From NCBI RefSeq assembly GCF_030546645.1, contig NZ_JAUOTO010000004.1, positions 868,001-932,000 of the forward strand: a stretch of 64,000 bases of DNA, read 5' to 3'. This stretch comes from Flavitalea plasmicola. Its GTDB lineage: Bacteria > Bacteroidota > Bacteroidia > Chitinophagales > Chitinophagaceae. The notes under the pieces were generated by a model that had not been told where the DNA came from, made no database searches, and worked only from the letters and a program-made list of their open reading frames with translations. Below are positions 25,965-36,037 of this stretch, in pieces. Each line of letters begins with the position of its first letter. Position 1 is the stretch's first letter. Both the position numbers and the translations under genes were made by a program.

Positions 25965-27014
25965 ATGAAGAACCCCATTGCCTTCTTTTGCATCATCGCG
26001 GCCTGTTATTCCTGCAGCTCCACGAACTTAATGTCCCTCAATGCACCGCAACCTGCTGCTGTAAGCCTTCCGCCGAATATCAAGGCGGTGGCCGTTGTCA
26101 ACAGGACAAGGGCGGCAGATGAGAATAAGGCCGTCGACGTCTTGCATAAGGTCGTTTCCCTGGAGAGCGGCACCCTCCAGGCTGAAGGAGCCAGGGCCAG
26201 CATGTCCGGCCTGGCTGACGAACTGATGAAAAACAACCGTTTTTCGGCCGTCAGGCCGTTGAATGACCTCGATCTCAGGTCGTTTGGAGCAGGTGTATTC
26301 CCGTCTGCTTTGCCGTGGGATACGGTGGAAAGAATATGCAGGGAAAGCAATACGGACGTGCTTTTCTCATTGGAGCTTTTCGATACGGAATCAAAGGTAA
26401 GCTATGGCGCCGCCCCCACCACCTTGAAGAGTATCGTAGGAAATATCCCGGCCATTCAGCAACAGATAAGCATGAACACCATGGTAAAGACAGGCTGGAG
26501 GATCTATGACCCCGCCGGCCGGAATATCCTGGATGAATTTGTTCTTTCAAAGAACCTCGTTTTTTCCGGTAGTAGCGTAAACCCCATGGCTGCGGCATCC
26601 GCGATCATCGGCCGTAAAGAGGCGGTTATCAGGGTCGGCAATGAAGCCGGACAAGCTTACGCTTACCGCATCGTACCCTATTCCATGCGCGTGTCGAGAT
26701 ATTATTATGTCAGGGGTAATGCTAATTTCACTGTTGCCACGCGCATGGCCAGGACCGGCAACTGGGATGGCGCCGCCAGGCTCTGGCAGCAGGAAACATC
26801 AAATGGCAGCAGAAAAATAGCCGGAAGGGCTTGTTATAACATGGCCATCATCAGCGAGATCAACGGCGACATCGCGGGGGCAATGCAATGGGCGCAAAAG
26901 GCGTATGAGGCCTTCAGCAATCGCCTGGCGCTGAGCTACCTGCAAGTGCTTAAGAACAGGGAGGCCGACAATGCCATACTGAGATCGCAGAGCGAAGTGT
27001 CCGCTGCGCCCTGA
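25965..27014 (+). CDS. Lipoprotein, DUF6340-like
   Basis: The 349-aa protein has a lipoprotein signal ending IIAACYSC with Cys15 or Cys17 lipidated. The mature part starts SSTNLMSLNAPQPAAVSLPPNIKAVAVVNRT, which resembles the Bacteroidota DUF6340 family. The C-terminal 100 residues look like two TPR-type helical hairpins (ATRMARTGNWDGAARLWQQE, GRACYNMAIISEINGDIAGA). The function is unknown; a periplasmic scaffold role is only a guess. Confidence 0.65.
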   Translation: MKNPIAFFCIIAACYSCSSTNLMSLNAPQPAAVSLPPNIKAVAVVNRTRAADENKAVDVLHKVVSLESGTLQAEGARASMSGLADELMKNNRFSAVRPLNDLDLRSFGAGVFPSALPWDTVERICRESNTDVLFSLELFDTESKVSYGAAPTTLKSIVGNIPAIQQQISMNTMVKTGWRIYDPAGRNILDEFVLSKNLVFSGSSVNPMAAASAIIGRKEAVIRVGNEAGQAYAYRIVPYSMRVSRYYYVRGNANFTVATRMARTGNWDGAARLWQQETSNGSRKIAGRACYNMAIISEINGDIAGAMQWAQKAYEAFSNRLALSYLQVLKNREADNAILRSQSEVSAAP

Positions 27015-27032
27015 AGTGCTCAAACGGGATGC

Positions 27033-27503
27033 TCACTTTCCTAACCCATCCCTATATTCATAATACAACGTATGGAAGATCTCCGACACGTATGATTCTC
27101 CCTTAGCAAGCTGGCAATAGGTCTTACGGATCTCTTCGATGGATTCAAATCTGTGAACGTACGCATCGATGCCCGTCGTCGCCATATGCCCGATGATCGC
27201 CGGGTCATAAGCGCTGGAATAAATCATTATTTTCGGCTCTCCGAATTTTTTTTTCAGCTCGGCTACCGCCTGCTGTAAATTCCCAGGAAAGCCGTCCTGC
27301 AACGATCCTGCGATCACCAGGTCAAACCGGGTATTGGTGAAGGTCAACGATGAAAGCGCTGAAAAGAGATTATCGGAATATTCCACTATTACGGAGGAAT
27401 CGATAGTGCGCAAGATCTCCCGGAACGCCAGAGGAATGATGGGAAGATCGTCAATGACCAGAATGCGGTCAGGAAATCCGGGCTTATGGTTCAATACTGA
27501 CAT
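27033..27503 (-). CDS. Receiver-domain protein lacking the phospho-acceptor Asp
   Basis: The 156-aa protein has a CheY-like receiver core. The acidic pair is present in ILVIDDLPIIPLA, but the strand-3 block reads FDLVIAGSLQDG, with Gly where the phosphorylated Asp should be. The strand-4 Ser is present in IMIYSSAYDP, and the strand-5 Lys position reads VHRFES. No output domain follows. It is probably a phosphorylation-independent pseudo-receiver. No histidine kinase is adjacent. Confidence 0.7.
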   Translation of the reverse strand: MSVLNHKPGFPDRILVIDDLPIIPLAFREILRTIDSSVIVEYSDNLFSALSSLTFTNTRFDLVIAGSLQDGFPGNLQQAVAELKKKFGEPKIMIYSSAYDPAIIGHMATTGIDAYVHRFESIEEIRKTYCQLAKGESYVSEIFHTLYYEYRDGLGK

Positions 27504-27665
27504 GAGAGGCGAGGTATAAGGGTAATGCGGTTACATGGTTGTTCCCGGGCCCGGGACACTTGCAAAGGTATTAAAAATTGCCTTGTTGCCTGATCTTCTT
27601 TTCCAACGGGAAGAGATTGTCAATCAAGTAATCGATATTTGCCGTTCATTTCAAAATACTCTATT

Positions 27666-28655
27666 ATGCGTGTAGCAATCAATGGAATGGGTCGTATCGG
27701 GCGGCTTCTGGGCCGCAGGCTCATCGATCTGCGGGGTTTGGAGCTGGTGGCCGTGAACGATATCATGGACACCGATAACCTGGCTTATCTTTTCCGTTAT
27801 GATTCCGTGTATGGTACTTTGCCGTCGCCTGTCCTGCACCGGGATGGCAAGTTCATCGTCGGTACTAAAGAGATGGCTGTTTTCCGCCAGGCAGATCCCT
27901 CGCGTCTACCCTGGAAGGACCTGGGGGTCGATGTTGTATTGGAGTGCTCGGGAAAGTTCTCCCATGGCGAAGGGGTCAACCTGCACCTGGAGGCGGGCGC
28001 CAGGAAAGTGCTTTTGTCGACTACGGGGACTTCTGATATTCCCCTCCTGATCTATGGGTTTAACCAGCATTTGCTGACGGCCGACAGCCTGGTGATCTCA
28101 CCTGGAGGATGTATGACCAATTGTTCCACTCATATCCTTTATCTGCTGAACTCCATCGGCATCACATCTGCTCACCTTAACATCCTGCATTCCTATACTT
28201 CCCGCCAGGAGCTGGTGGATGCTCCGCATAAACAGTTCCGCAGGGGCAGGGCGGCTGCGGAGTCCATTATCCCAGTCGAGATCGACCTGGCCGTCAGCCT
28301 GGAGCGGCTGATGCCGCCTTTGCAGGGAAAGATCGCTGCCGTATCGACCCGGGTGCCTGTTGCCAATGGCGCTATGGCGGATCTCACGGTTCAGATGCAG
28401 CGGCCGGTGACTGCGCGGGAGATCAATTCCCTCTTCAGCAAGGCTGCGCAACAGGAGTATAAAGGTATCCTGGAGTACAGCGAAGAGCCGCTGGTATCGC
28501 TGGATATCAAAGGCAATACGCATTCCTGCCTGATCGACGGCACCCTCACTTCCGTAGTAGGGAACCATCTCAAACTGGTGGCCTGGTTTGACAATGAATA
28601 CGGCTATACCAGCCGGATGATCGACTGGCTATTCTATTGGAAGAAATTTTTATAG
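27666..28655 (+). CDS. Divergent glyceraldehyde-3-phosphate dehydrogenase-like protein
   Basis: The 329-aa protein starts MRVAINGMGRIGRLLGRRL (NAD-binding Rossmann motif) with the NAD-type Asp in NDIMDTDNLAYLF. The active site reads SPGGCMTNCSTH instead of the usual SNASCTTNCLAP, but the catalytic Cys and the C-x-x-x-C spacing remain. HSYTSRQELVDAPHKQFRRG and WFDNEYGYTSRM are conserved. It is probably a secondary GAPDH or an erythrose-4-phosphate-type paralogue. An in-frame TTG 27 nt upstream is not preferred. Confidence 0.8.
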   Translation: MRVAINGMGRIGRLLGRRLIDLRGLELVAVNDIMDTDNLAYLFRYDSVYGTLPSPVLHRDGKFIVGTKEMAVFRQADPSRLPWKDLGVDVVLECSGKFSHGEGVNLHLEAGARKVLLSTTGTSDIPLLIYGFNQHLLTADSLVISPGGCMTNCSTHILYLLNSIGITSAHLNILHSYTSRQELVDAPHKQFRRGRAAAESIIPVEIDLAVSLERLMPPLQGKIAAVSTRVPVANGAMADLTVQMQRPVTAREINSLFSKAAQQEYKGILEYSEEPLVSLDIKGNTHSCLIDGTLTSVVGNHLKLVAWFDNEYGYTSRMIDWLFYWKKFL

Positions 28656-28706
28656 CGGCGGGAAATTTGGCCCGATTTTTAACCACAACCGAACAACGCC
28701 TATATT

Positions 28707-29903
28707 ATGACAATGGTTTTCCGCCGGCTGGCTTCTGTAGATGCATTCAGGGCCATTACCATGCTGCTGATGGTCTTTGTAAATGACCTGGTTTCCGTGC
28801 AAGGGGTGCCCGCATGGCTGGAACATGCCGGCGAGATGGAGGACAGGATGGGGTTGGCCGACGTCGTATTTCCTGCCTTTCTTTTTATAGTGGGCCTTTC
28901 CATTCCCTTTGCCATTGCCAACAGGACGGCCAAGGGCTATTCACCCAAAAGCACGCTGATCCACGTCCTCTACCGGAGCCTGGCTCTCCTGGTGATGGGC
29001 ATTTATAATGTCAACTATGAGAATTTTGTCAGGGAAGGGGCGATCATTCCAAAATATTGGTGGTTGTTGCTGGCGACCATCGCCTTTTTCCTTGTATGGC
29101 TGGATTATCCCCGGGAGATGAGCGTGACGCGAAAGCGCTCGTTGCAGGGAACAGGTATCCTGCTGCTGGTTGTTCTTGCGCTTGCTTACAAAGGAGAGGA
29201 TAATGGACACACCATCTGGCTGCGGACCCATTGGTATGGGATCCTGGGGCTCATCGGATGGTGCTATCTCATATGCGCCTGTCTTTGCCTTTGGACGCGG
29301 GGCCGGCAGCCTGTGCTCTGGATATCTTTCTTCTTTTTTATAGGACTGTGCATTGCCGACAAGGCGGGCTTGTTGCTTGTACTAAAACCAATGCGGAATT
29401 TTTTCTGGATCGTGGGCAGCGGGTCTCTGCCTGCCTTGACGATGGGCGGCGTCCTGGCGGCCATCATCTATCGCAAAGGCGTCGATAGGGGTAAACCAGT
29501 CCCGAGCCTGCTGATCCTGCTCCTTTTTGCCGTATTGACGGCTGCCGCAGGGTTTGCGCTGAGGCCCTTCTGGGGCATCTCCAAGATCCGTTCGACGCCC
29601 TCCTGGATACTGCTCTCCATGGGCATCAGCCTGGCGACTTTTGCTTTCATGGCCTATGTCATGGACCTGAAGGGCCTGCGGAACTGGTATAAGGTGATAA
29701 GGCCTGCAGGCACCAGCACCCTGACCTGTTATCTATTGCCCAATATCCACTTCGCGGTCTATCATCTGATAGGGGAAAAGTGGCGGCTGCCTGCCAATCT
29801 GCGTACGGATGGCATGGGCATCGTCAAATGCATGCTCTATGCATTCTTCATTGTTCTCCTGACGGGTGTATTGGAGCGGAAAAGGTTCCGGCTGTCTATT
29901 TGA
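28707..29903 (+). CDS. DUF5009/HGSNAT-like acyltransferase-type membrane protein
   Basis: This 398-aa protein has about ten hydrophobic helices. Its start, RRLASVDAFRAITMLLMVFVND, is typical of the DUF5009 / heparan-alpha-glucosaminide N-acetyltransferase-like family (COG4299). Family members may transacetylate glycans across the membrane. The last 8 nt overlap the convergent GH3 gene, fitting the carbohydrate neighbourhood. The acceptor is unknown. Confidence 0.75.
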   Translation: MTMVFRRLASVDAFRAITMLLMVFVNDLVSVQGVPAWLEHAGEMEDRMGLADVVFPAFLFIVGLSIPFAIANRTAKGYSPKSTLIHVLYRSLALLVMGIYNVNYENFVREGAIIPKYWWLLLATIAFFLVWLDYPREMSVTRKRSLQGTGILLLVVLALAYKGEDNGHTIWLRTHWYGILGLIGWCYLICACLCLWTRGRQPVLWISFFFFIGLCIADKAGLLLVLKPMRNFFWIVGSGSLPALTMGGVLAAIIYRKGVDRGKPVPSLLILLLFAVLTAAAGFALRPFWGISKIRSTPSWILLSMGISLATFAFMAYVMDLKGLRNWYKVIRPAGTSTLTCYLLPNIHFAVYHLIGEKWRLPANLRTDGMGIVKCMLYAFFIVLLTGVLERKRFRLSI

Positions 29904-32070
29904 CGGTGAAGGACGCCTGCAGCTTTTCATCCCGTGAATGACTACCCAGGACCACTTTATATTTTCCCGGATAGAGTTTCCATTTCCTGCTGGCCAGATC
30001 CCATTTCTGCAGGTCATTGACGGGAATGGAAAGGGTAAGCTTCTTACCATTGCCATGCGGGATGGACAGCCGGTGAAATCCTTTTAACTCTTTCACAGGC
30101 ATCCGGTCGGAGGACGGATATTCGATATAGGCTTGTACGACCTCATCCCCGTCCATCGCCCCTTCATTCTTTACTTCTATCATGCAGCTGATGGTGTCTT
30201 TCACGGAGTAAGCGCCGTTCAACTGCCGCTGCCAATTATAGCTAAAAGACGTATAGCTGAGCCCATAGCCAAAAGGGTATTGGACGGGACCATTATAATA
30301 ACGATAGGTCCTGCCTTTCATCCCATAGTCGGTGTAGGACGGAAGATCGTTAAAGCTCCGGTAGAAGGTCACGGGAAGGTGCCCGGAAGGGGAAAGTTTG
30401 CCAAACAGGATGTCAGCCAATGCATTGCCTCCCTGTTCACCCGGATACCATGCCAGAATAATCGCATCCACGTAAGGTTCGATGGATGTGAGGTCCACGG
30501 CGCTGCCTGCAGTAATGACGGCGATCAGGGGCTTGTTACGGATGCTTTTGCGCAGGGCTTTGATGTAGGCGATATGCGCTGCGGGGAGATCGAGGTCCAC
30601 CTTGTCGCCGCCATGAGGGGCGAGGAAGGCATCCCCTTCTTCACCTTCCATCACCGGAGTGAGACCTATAACGGCGATGGTCAGGTCGGCATTGGAGGCC
30701 GCCCAGGTACCACCGAAATGGGTGGTGTCCTTATAATCGCTGCCCTGGTCGTATTCTATACGGACGCCGGCTCCTACAGCGGCGGTAATTCCTTCCACGA
30801 AGCTGACCATATGCGAAGCGACGCCATGATAGTTACCGGAAAGCGCATCGAAAGAATAGGCGTTGGGTCCTGCGATCATGATGGAATGATATTTATCCAT
30901 GGATAAGGGGAGGATGGCCTTTTCATTTTTCAGCAACACCATGCTTTCCTGTGCAAGGGTTCTGGCAAGAGCGGTATGAGGAGCGTTATGAATGCTGTCC
31001 GCGCCATAGGAATGATAAGGGTCATTCGCTTTATCATCAAAGAATCCAAGCTTCATCTGGGTGCGTAACAAAGGCGCGAGTGCGGAGTCGAGATCGGCGT
31101 GCGTCAGCAAACCCTGGCGGACGGCCTGCAGCGCATCTTTTTGCAGGACATTGGAGCAGTCCAGGTTCACGCCTGCCTTGATGGCGGCTGCGGCAGTAGC
31201 CACGGGGCCATCGAGGACCTTATGGCTTTTGAAGATATCTTCCAGGGCTCCGCAGTCCGTCACTACATGGCCTTTGAACTTCCACTCATCTTTCAGTATG
31301 CGGTGCAGGAGGGTAGGACCCGTGCAGCAGGGTTCGCCATTTACACGGTTGTATGCGCACATGATGGATTCCACGCGGGCGTCCACCAATTTTTTAAATG
31401 CGTAGAGATAGGTCTCCCGGAGATCTTTTTCATCGACGATAGCGTTGAACGTGTGGCGGTTGGCTTCGGGCCCGCTGTGCACGGCAAAATGTTTGGCGCA
31501 CGCCGATGCTTTTAAATAGGGGCTTTCATCGCCTTGTATGCCCCTGATAAAAGCCACTCCCATTGTGGCTGTCAGGAATGGGTCTTCTCCATAGGTCTCC
31601 TGGCCCCGTCCCCACCGTGGATCGCGAAAGATATTGATATTGGGGGACCAGAAAGTCAATCCCATGTATTGTTCAGGCCGGCCGACGCCTGCTGAGAGGT
31701 TGTACTTGGCTCTTGCCTCGGTGGAAATGTAACCTCCTGCCTGCCGCAGCAGCTGATCATCGAAAGTGGCGGCCATTCCGATGGCCTGGGGGAACATCGT
31801 TGCTTCCCCGGCCCTGGCGACGCCATGGAGCGCTTCATTCCACCAGTTATAGGCAGGAATGGAGAGGCGGTCCACCGCCTCGCTGCGATACCCCAGTAAA
31901 GAAACTTTTTCAGAGTCGGTCAATTGCCGAAGCAGGTCGTTCACCCTTACGGCCATGGGCTGGGAGGGGTCGCGGAACGAGGATGTCTTTTGAGCGGCGG
32001 CCGGAACGGAGCCTATAAGCCAGGCGGCTATCAGCAGCCTGTACGGAAGGGAGAAGATACGAGCGTTCAT
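29896..32070 (-). CDS. Glycoside hydrolase family 3 (beta-xylosidase/glucosidase)
   Basis: This protein of about 724 aa has a signal peptide (MNARIFSLPYRLLIAAWLI...AQ). The GH3 N-terminal TIM barrel carries the nucleophile Asp in GHVVTDCGALEDIF, then come the C-terminal alpha/beta domain and a fibronectin-III-like domain at the end (VQAYIEYPSSDRMPVKELKG). The SIPAYNWWNEALHGVARAG block is typical of the xylosidase-like branch. It is probably periplasmic. Upstream in the same direction lies the T9SS protein gene. The start at 32070 is chosen because the signal peptide begins there. Confidence 0.88.
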   Translation of the reverse strand: MNARIFSLPYRLLIAAWLIGSVPAAAQKTSSFRDPSQPMAVRVNDLLRQLTDSEKVSLLGYRSEAVDRLSIPAYNWWNEALHGVARAGEATMFPQAIGMAATFDDQLLRQAGGYISTEARAKYNLSAGVGRPEQYMGLTFWSPNINIFRDPRWGRGQETYGEDPFLTATMGVAFIRGIQGDESPYLKASACAKHFAVHSGPEANRHTFNAIVDEKDLRETYLYAFKKLVDARVESIMCAYNRVNGEPCCTGPTLLHRILKDEWKFKGHVVTDCGALEDIFKSHKVLDGPVATAAAAIKAGVNLDCSNVLQKDALQAVRQGLLTHADLDSALAPLLRTQMKLGFFDDKANDPYHSYGADSIHNAPHTALARTLAQESMVLLKNEKAILPLSMDKYHSIMIAGPNAYSFDALSGNYHGVASHMVSFVEGITAAVGAGVRIEYDQGSDYKDTTHFGGTWAASNADLTIAVIGLTPVMEGEEGDAFLAPHGGDKVDLDLPAAHIAYIKALRKSIRNKPLIAVITAGSAVDLTSIEPYVDAIILAWYPGEQGGNALADILFGKLSPSGHLPVTFYRSFNDLPSYTDYGMKGRTYRYYNGPVQYPFGYGLSYTSFSYNWQRQLNGAYSVKDTISCMIEVKNEGAMDGDEVVQAYIEYPSSDRMPVKELKGFHRLSIPHGNGKKLTLSIPVNDLQKWDLASRKWKLYPGKYKVVLGSHSRDEKLQASFTVK

Positions 32071-32142
32071 GGTAGTAATTTCGACTTGACTTTCGACGGC
32101 CAAGTTCGTTCAATTTCATGAACCGAACGCTATATCCGGACG

Positions 32143-34032
32143 CTATTTTAAAAAAGACGATGTTTTATTCTCCGCGCCAGCCTTTGCCTGTATAAAGTAA
32201 AGTCCGGGAGGGTAATGACTGACATCGATCGTTACCGGATTGCTGCCTTGCGACAGCGGATATTGCCGCTGGAACAGCAGCTTGCCCTGCCTGTCTACGA
32301 TGCGCACCATCGTTGTACGGGCTTCCGGAAGCGAGATGTCCAGCTGCAGTTGGCCACCCACGATGGGATTGGACCTCAGCCGCAGGAATGTATTGGATGC
32401 TCCTGTAATAAGGATCGATCTCACCGGGCTGAAGCTCATATGACCTTGCTGGCCGGTGGCCCGGATGCGATAATACCAGGTACCGGGGCCTGGCTGTTCA
32501 TGGTAAGAACAGGCAGCTGCATTTGTTGACTGCCTGCCAGGCAGGCTGCCGACGGGCGTAAAGTCGATGGAATTGGAGGATCGTTCTATATCCCACCGGA
32601 TAATGTTGTCTTCATTGGCCATGGTCCATTGCAGGATGGCTGTCTGCTGCTGCGTCATGGCTTTAAAGTCCTGCCAGTCCATTCCAAGGACGACTGACGA
32701 GCCCGGCTTGGTAATAATGGTGAAGACAGCATTATTGGGTAGCATTACGCCGTTGAATACGACCAGGTTGCCCGAAAGGGAGGTGGCCTCGAAGAAGCCT
32801 TGCTGTCCAGTATTGAAATTGCCATCCCCATCCTGATCTATGACCAGCCAATAATTGGCGGCAGTGCTGCCTCCGGAGAGGCTGAGCCCTGTCTTATCAA
32901 AAGTCAATTTGACGCCTCCTACCGATCCGGTGTTCTGGGCCTTCCAGGTGCGGGTAAGCCGCCGGGAGGTGATGGCATTGGAGGGACCGATAGCAGCTGT
33001 AATGGTCTGTTCACTGAGGCTGCCCAGGTCCGAGCCGATCATCAGGAATTGCTGATTGGAAAGAGTGCCGATGGCTGTCAGGACCAGGTTGCCTTTGCCG
33101 GATAGTCCTGTGCCGGCACCTGATCCGGTGTTCATGCTATTGGATACGTTTTGGGCGAGGCCTGATCCAGGGTCGGCGCCGATGCCGAAGATATTATTCT
33201 GGTAGGTCGATTTGCCTGTCCAGAAAGTTACGCCTGTAGAAGACACGTAGTTCACAAGGCTGCCGGGTGTACCCAGCGAGATACCATATTTCAGCGCCAG
33301 GTAAGATTCCACCCTGTTCCTGTTGGCGGCATTATTCTGGCTGTACAGGATGATCTCGGCGATATCGCCTATCAGGTATTTGCCGTCCGCAGTGCTTCGT
33401 TCGCCTATCTGCGGCTTGATGCCTGTCATGGCGGTGGCGCGGGCGGTGAATCCCCCGTAAAGCATACCTATCCGGGCATCTACTCCGTTGCGGGTGAACA
33501 CGTTTCCCACGCCGCTGGCAGTGAGGAGATTGACGGTGTCGTCGGGCGGCGCGGCCGTGTATACGAAGCCGATAGAGTCTGTTCCCATGCCGGAGTAACA
33601 ATAGCCCGTGGCGCCTTCCGTCCCGCTGCGGAAAAAGTAACGGGCGGCATCATTGACGGCCGTGCCGCTGGTCAAGGGGGAGATTACAGTCCCTCTTTCT
33701 GAATTGGGCGCACCATTGTATATGACTACGGCCGTACATTCCGACCAGTCGATGTTGGTATTGCCTGTCAGTTTGGTGGATCCGGCAAAACGGACTACCG
33801 GGTGAAAATTGACGACGTTCGTTACAGTGGTGGGTGTGCCTGAAATAGAGAAAGTATTGACGTTCTTTTCGTCCTTCCATTGGGTAAGCGTGCCGCCTGC
33901 TGTGGGAAGCGCTGCATCGGCCTTCATCCACAGGCTGAGATTTGTACTTATTCCTCCGGGGCTTTGTGCGGAAGAGTCGGAGGATAAACTGACAAGGGCG
34001 ACAACGATCAGAATAGGGTAGTTCCTGGTCAT
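32143..34032 (-). CDS. Type IX-secreted surface protein with C-terminal sorting domain
   Basis: The 629-aa protein has a signal peptide (MTRNYPILIVVALVSLSS..AQ) and an N-terminal LamG/concanavalin-like region with the repeated Bacteroidota motif VESYLALKYGISLGTPG. A Thr/Ser-rich middle follows. The last 80 residues (SNPIVGGQLQLDI...YPPGLYFIQAKAG) form a T9SS type A sorting domain, so the protein is exported across the outer membrane. The function is unknown; a surface binding or adhesion role is likely given the neighbouring glycan genes. Confidence 0.82.
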   Translation of the reverse strand: MTRNYPILIVVALVSLSSDSSAQSPGGISTNLSLWMKADAALPTAGGTLTQWKDEKNVNTFSISGTPTTVTNVVNFHPVVRFAGSTKLTGNTNIDWSECTAVVIYNGAPNSERGTVISPLTSGTAVNDAARYFFRSGTEGATGYCYSGMGTDSIGFVYTAAPPDDTVNLLTASGVGNVFTRNGVDARIGMLYGGFTARATAMTGIKPQIGERSTADGKYLIGDIAEIILYSQNNAANRNRVESYLALKYGISLGTPGSLVNYVSSTGVTFWTGKSTYQNNIFGIGADPGSGLAQNVSNSMNTGSGAGTGLSGKGNLVLTAIGTLSNQQFLMIGSDLGSLSEQTITAAIGPSNAITSRRLTRTWKAQNTGSVGGVKLTFDKTGLSLSGGSTAANYWLVIDQDGDGNFNTGQQGFFEATSLSGNLVVFNGVMLPNNAVFTIITKPGSSVVLGMDWQDFKAMTQQQTAILQWTMANEDNIIRWDIERSSNSIDFTPVGSLPGRQSTNAAACSYHEQPGPGTWYYRIRATGQQGHMSFSPVRSILITGASNTFLRLRSNPIVGGQLQLDISLPEARTTMVRIVDRQGKLLFQRQYPLSQGSNPVTIDVSHYPPGLYFIQAKAGAENKTSSFLK

Positions 34033-34159
34033 GTCATAGGGTTTGGATCGCCTACAAATTATAGCGTCCTTCTTTTAAAGCGAAGGTTTTGGGGATTAAT
34101 TGACGTGCCCTAAGGGTAAACTCAGGCGGCCGGGTAATGGTCCACCCATCTTTGTCGTC

Positions 34160-36037
34160 CTATCGCGGGGCTGTCCAGCTATTATTGGTCACGTCCGCAT
34201 CCACATAGATACCACCTTTCAATTCCAGCGACCGGATCTTTTTTCCGGAAGCCGGTGCAACGGTGATCTGCGTCATTTTTTCATTGTTGCTCCATGTCGC
34301 AGCGGTCAGGTGCTGTTTGTCGCTGCTGCCATCCGCATAATGGATCACCATGTCGAAAGGAATCGCAAATCCGCCGATGTTATTGATAAGGACATTGTTC
34401 CCTTCCACTTTGTCGATCGCGAGGTCGATGTAGTTATTGGTGAAGAACCAGTTGTTCCAGAACCAATTCAAATTCTTCCCCGCGACATTGTTGAATGTAT
34501 AGAAGAAATCCCAGGGAGTCGGGTGCCTGCCATGCCAGCGGGCCATGTATTCATGAAGGCATTTTCTGAACAGATCGTCACCCAACATGTCTTTCATGGC
34601 CAGGTAGGCAAGGGAAGGCTTGCCGTAGGCGTTGTTGCCGTAAGCGACATCCTTCAGGACATTGGCTGGTGTGATAATGGGCAGATCCTCCTCCTGTGAA
34701 GGATCGTAGATATAATTGTTGACGCGGAACTGCCTGTAAAAGTTTTCGGCTTTTTCGACGCCCAGGTCTGCCCTGCCGATGAGCAGCTCGAAGGTAGTAG
34801 CCCATCCTTCGTCCATAAATGCGTACCGGGCTTCATTGATACCCATATAGAAAGGGAACCAGGTATGCGCGATCTCATGTTCTGCGACAAACCGGGAAAA
34901 GATGGGATCCTCAGTGGTATTGTCATTCACCATCATAGGGTATTCCATATCCGCATAGCCCTGGAAGATAGTGGTTTTTGGAAAGGGGTAAGGGATACCC
35001 GGCCAGTTATGGGACAGCCAATCCAGGGAATGACGGCCGAATTCCACCATTTGATGAAAATCCTCCGCCGTGTCATTGTAGGCGGACTGTACACTGGCCC
35101 TGCGTTTGGTGGCGTCATCGACCACCACGCTGGAGGCGTCCCAGACAAAGTGGTTGCTGAGACCAACCGTCACGTCGGTGATATCGTCTGCTGTCCATTT
35201 CCAGGCGTTGACGGCATTGGGGGTGGTGACCCGATGTTTGAGGAGATCCTCTTTCGTGGCGATGTGCAGGATATCATCGGTGGACATGGAGGCCGCCAGT
35301 TTTTTTGCGCAGGCGGGTGTGAGGACGGCCTCCGCATTTTGCAGCGTCCCCGTTGCCCAGACTATATAGTCCTTCGGTACATTGACAGTAAGGTGATAGT
35401 CATTGAAATCATTATAGAATTCCTGCTGGTCGGTGAAATCCAGTCTGTCCCATCCATTATAGTCGTCGTATACGGCTACGCGAGGATAGAAATAGGCAAG
35501 GAAAAAGGTGGTGGAATCGATCATCCCCTCCCGGTTGCTTTCCAGCGATATTTCGTAATGCCAATCGAAGGACAGCTGGACGGAGTCATGCGGAGCGACA
35601 GGTCTGTCCAGACGAAAAGCTTTCCAGGTTGCGCCAGCTCCTTTGGCGGGGAAGGGCCTGGAGCGCCCGTTTTCGGAAAATGCGTCGATCTCAGTCCCGT
35701 TGGTGAGATATTCGGGGCTAGCTACGCCATACCGGACCGCTCCCGGACGATGGATGTTCAGGATAAGCCTGATGACGGGGGATTGTATAGTATCCGGGCT
35801 GTTGTTGATATAGGTGATCTGTTCGGTACCCCGGATGGTCCGGTCGGGGGGCGCTGCGTTGATAACGATGTTATACCGGCCTTTGTTCTGCCAGTAATTC
35901 GGCCCGGGCCGACCGTCCGGGGAGCGGGTGCCTCTTTTATAAGCATCCTGGATATTGCGGGGGGTATAAAGGGTTTGGCTGAGCAGTATTGGTTGCGCGA
36001 AGGCCAGCGCGAGGCAGCAAAATATGAATTTGATCAT
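34160..36037 (-). CDS. M1-family metallopeptidase
   Basis: The 625-aa protein has a signal peptide (MIKFIFCCLALAFAQPILLS). The gluzincin zinc site is HEIAH at 387-391 with the third ligand Glu410 in FMDEGWATTFE, and an ADMEYPM exopeptidase block lies 22 residues before it. The N-terminal beta-sandwich (about 40-230) is typical of M1. It is probably a periplasmic aminopeptidase. The reading frame is open 31 codons further, but the chosen Met starts the signal peptide. It lies among glycan genes with no obvious functional link. Confidence 0.88.
   Translation of the reverse strand: MIKFIFCCLALAFAQPILLSQTLYTPRNIQDAYKRGTRSPDGRPGPNYWQNKGRYNIVINAAPPDRTIRGTEQITYINNSPDTIQSPVIRLILNIHRPGAVRYGVASPEYLTNGTEIDAFSENGRSRPFPAKGAGATWKAFRLDRPVAPHDSVQLSFDWHYEISLESNREGMIDSTTFFLAYFYPRVAVYDDYNGWDRLDFTDQQEFYNDFNDYHLTVNVPKDYIVWATGTLQNAEAVLTPACAKKLAASMSTDDILHIATKEDLLKHRVTTPNAVNAWKWTADDITDVTVGLSNHFVWDASSVVVDDATKRRASVQSAYNDTAEDFHQMVEFGRHSLDWLSHNWPGIPYPFPKTTIFQGYADMEYPMMVNDNTTEDPIFSRFVAEHEIAHTWFPFYMGINEARYAFMDEGWATTFELLIGRADLGVEKAENFYRQFRVNNYIYDPSQEEDLPIITPANVLKDVAYGNNAYGKPSLAYLAMKDMLGDDLFRKCLHEYMARWHGRHPTPWDFFYTFNNVAGKNLNWFWNNWFFTNNYIDLAIDKVEGNNVLINNIGGFAIPFDMVIHYADGSSDKQHLTAATWSNNEKMTQITVAPASGKKIRSLELKGGIYVDADVTNNSWTAPR

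Noticed and set aside
32080-32142. An imperfect inverted repeat between the GH3 and T9SS protein genes.
   Set aside because: The arms need a bulge to pair and are too short to separate from chance.
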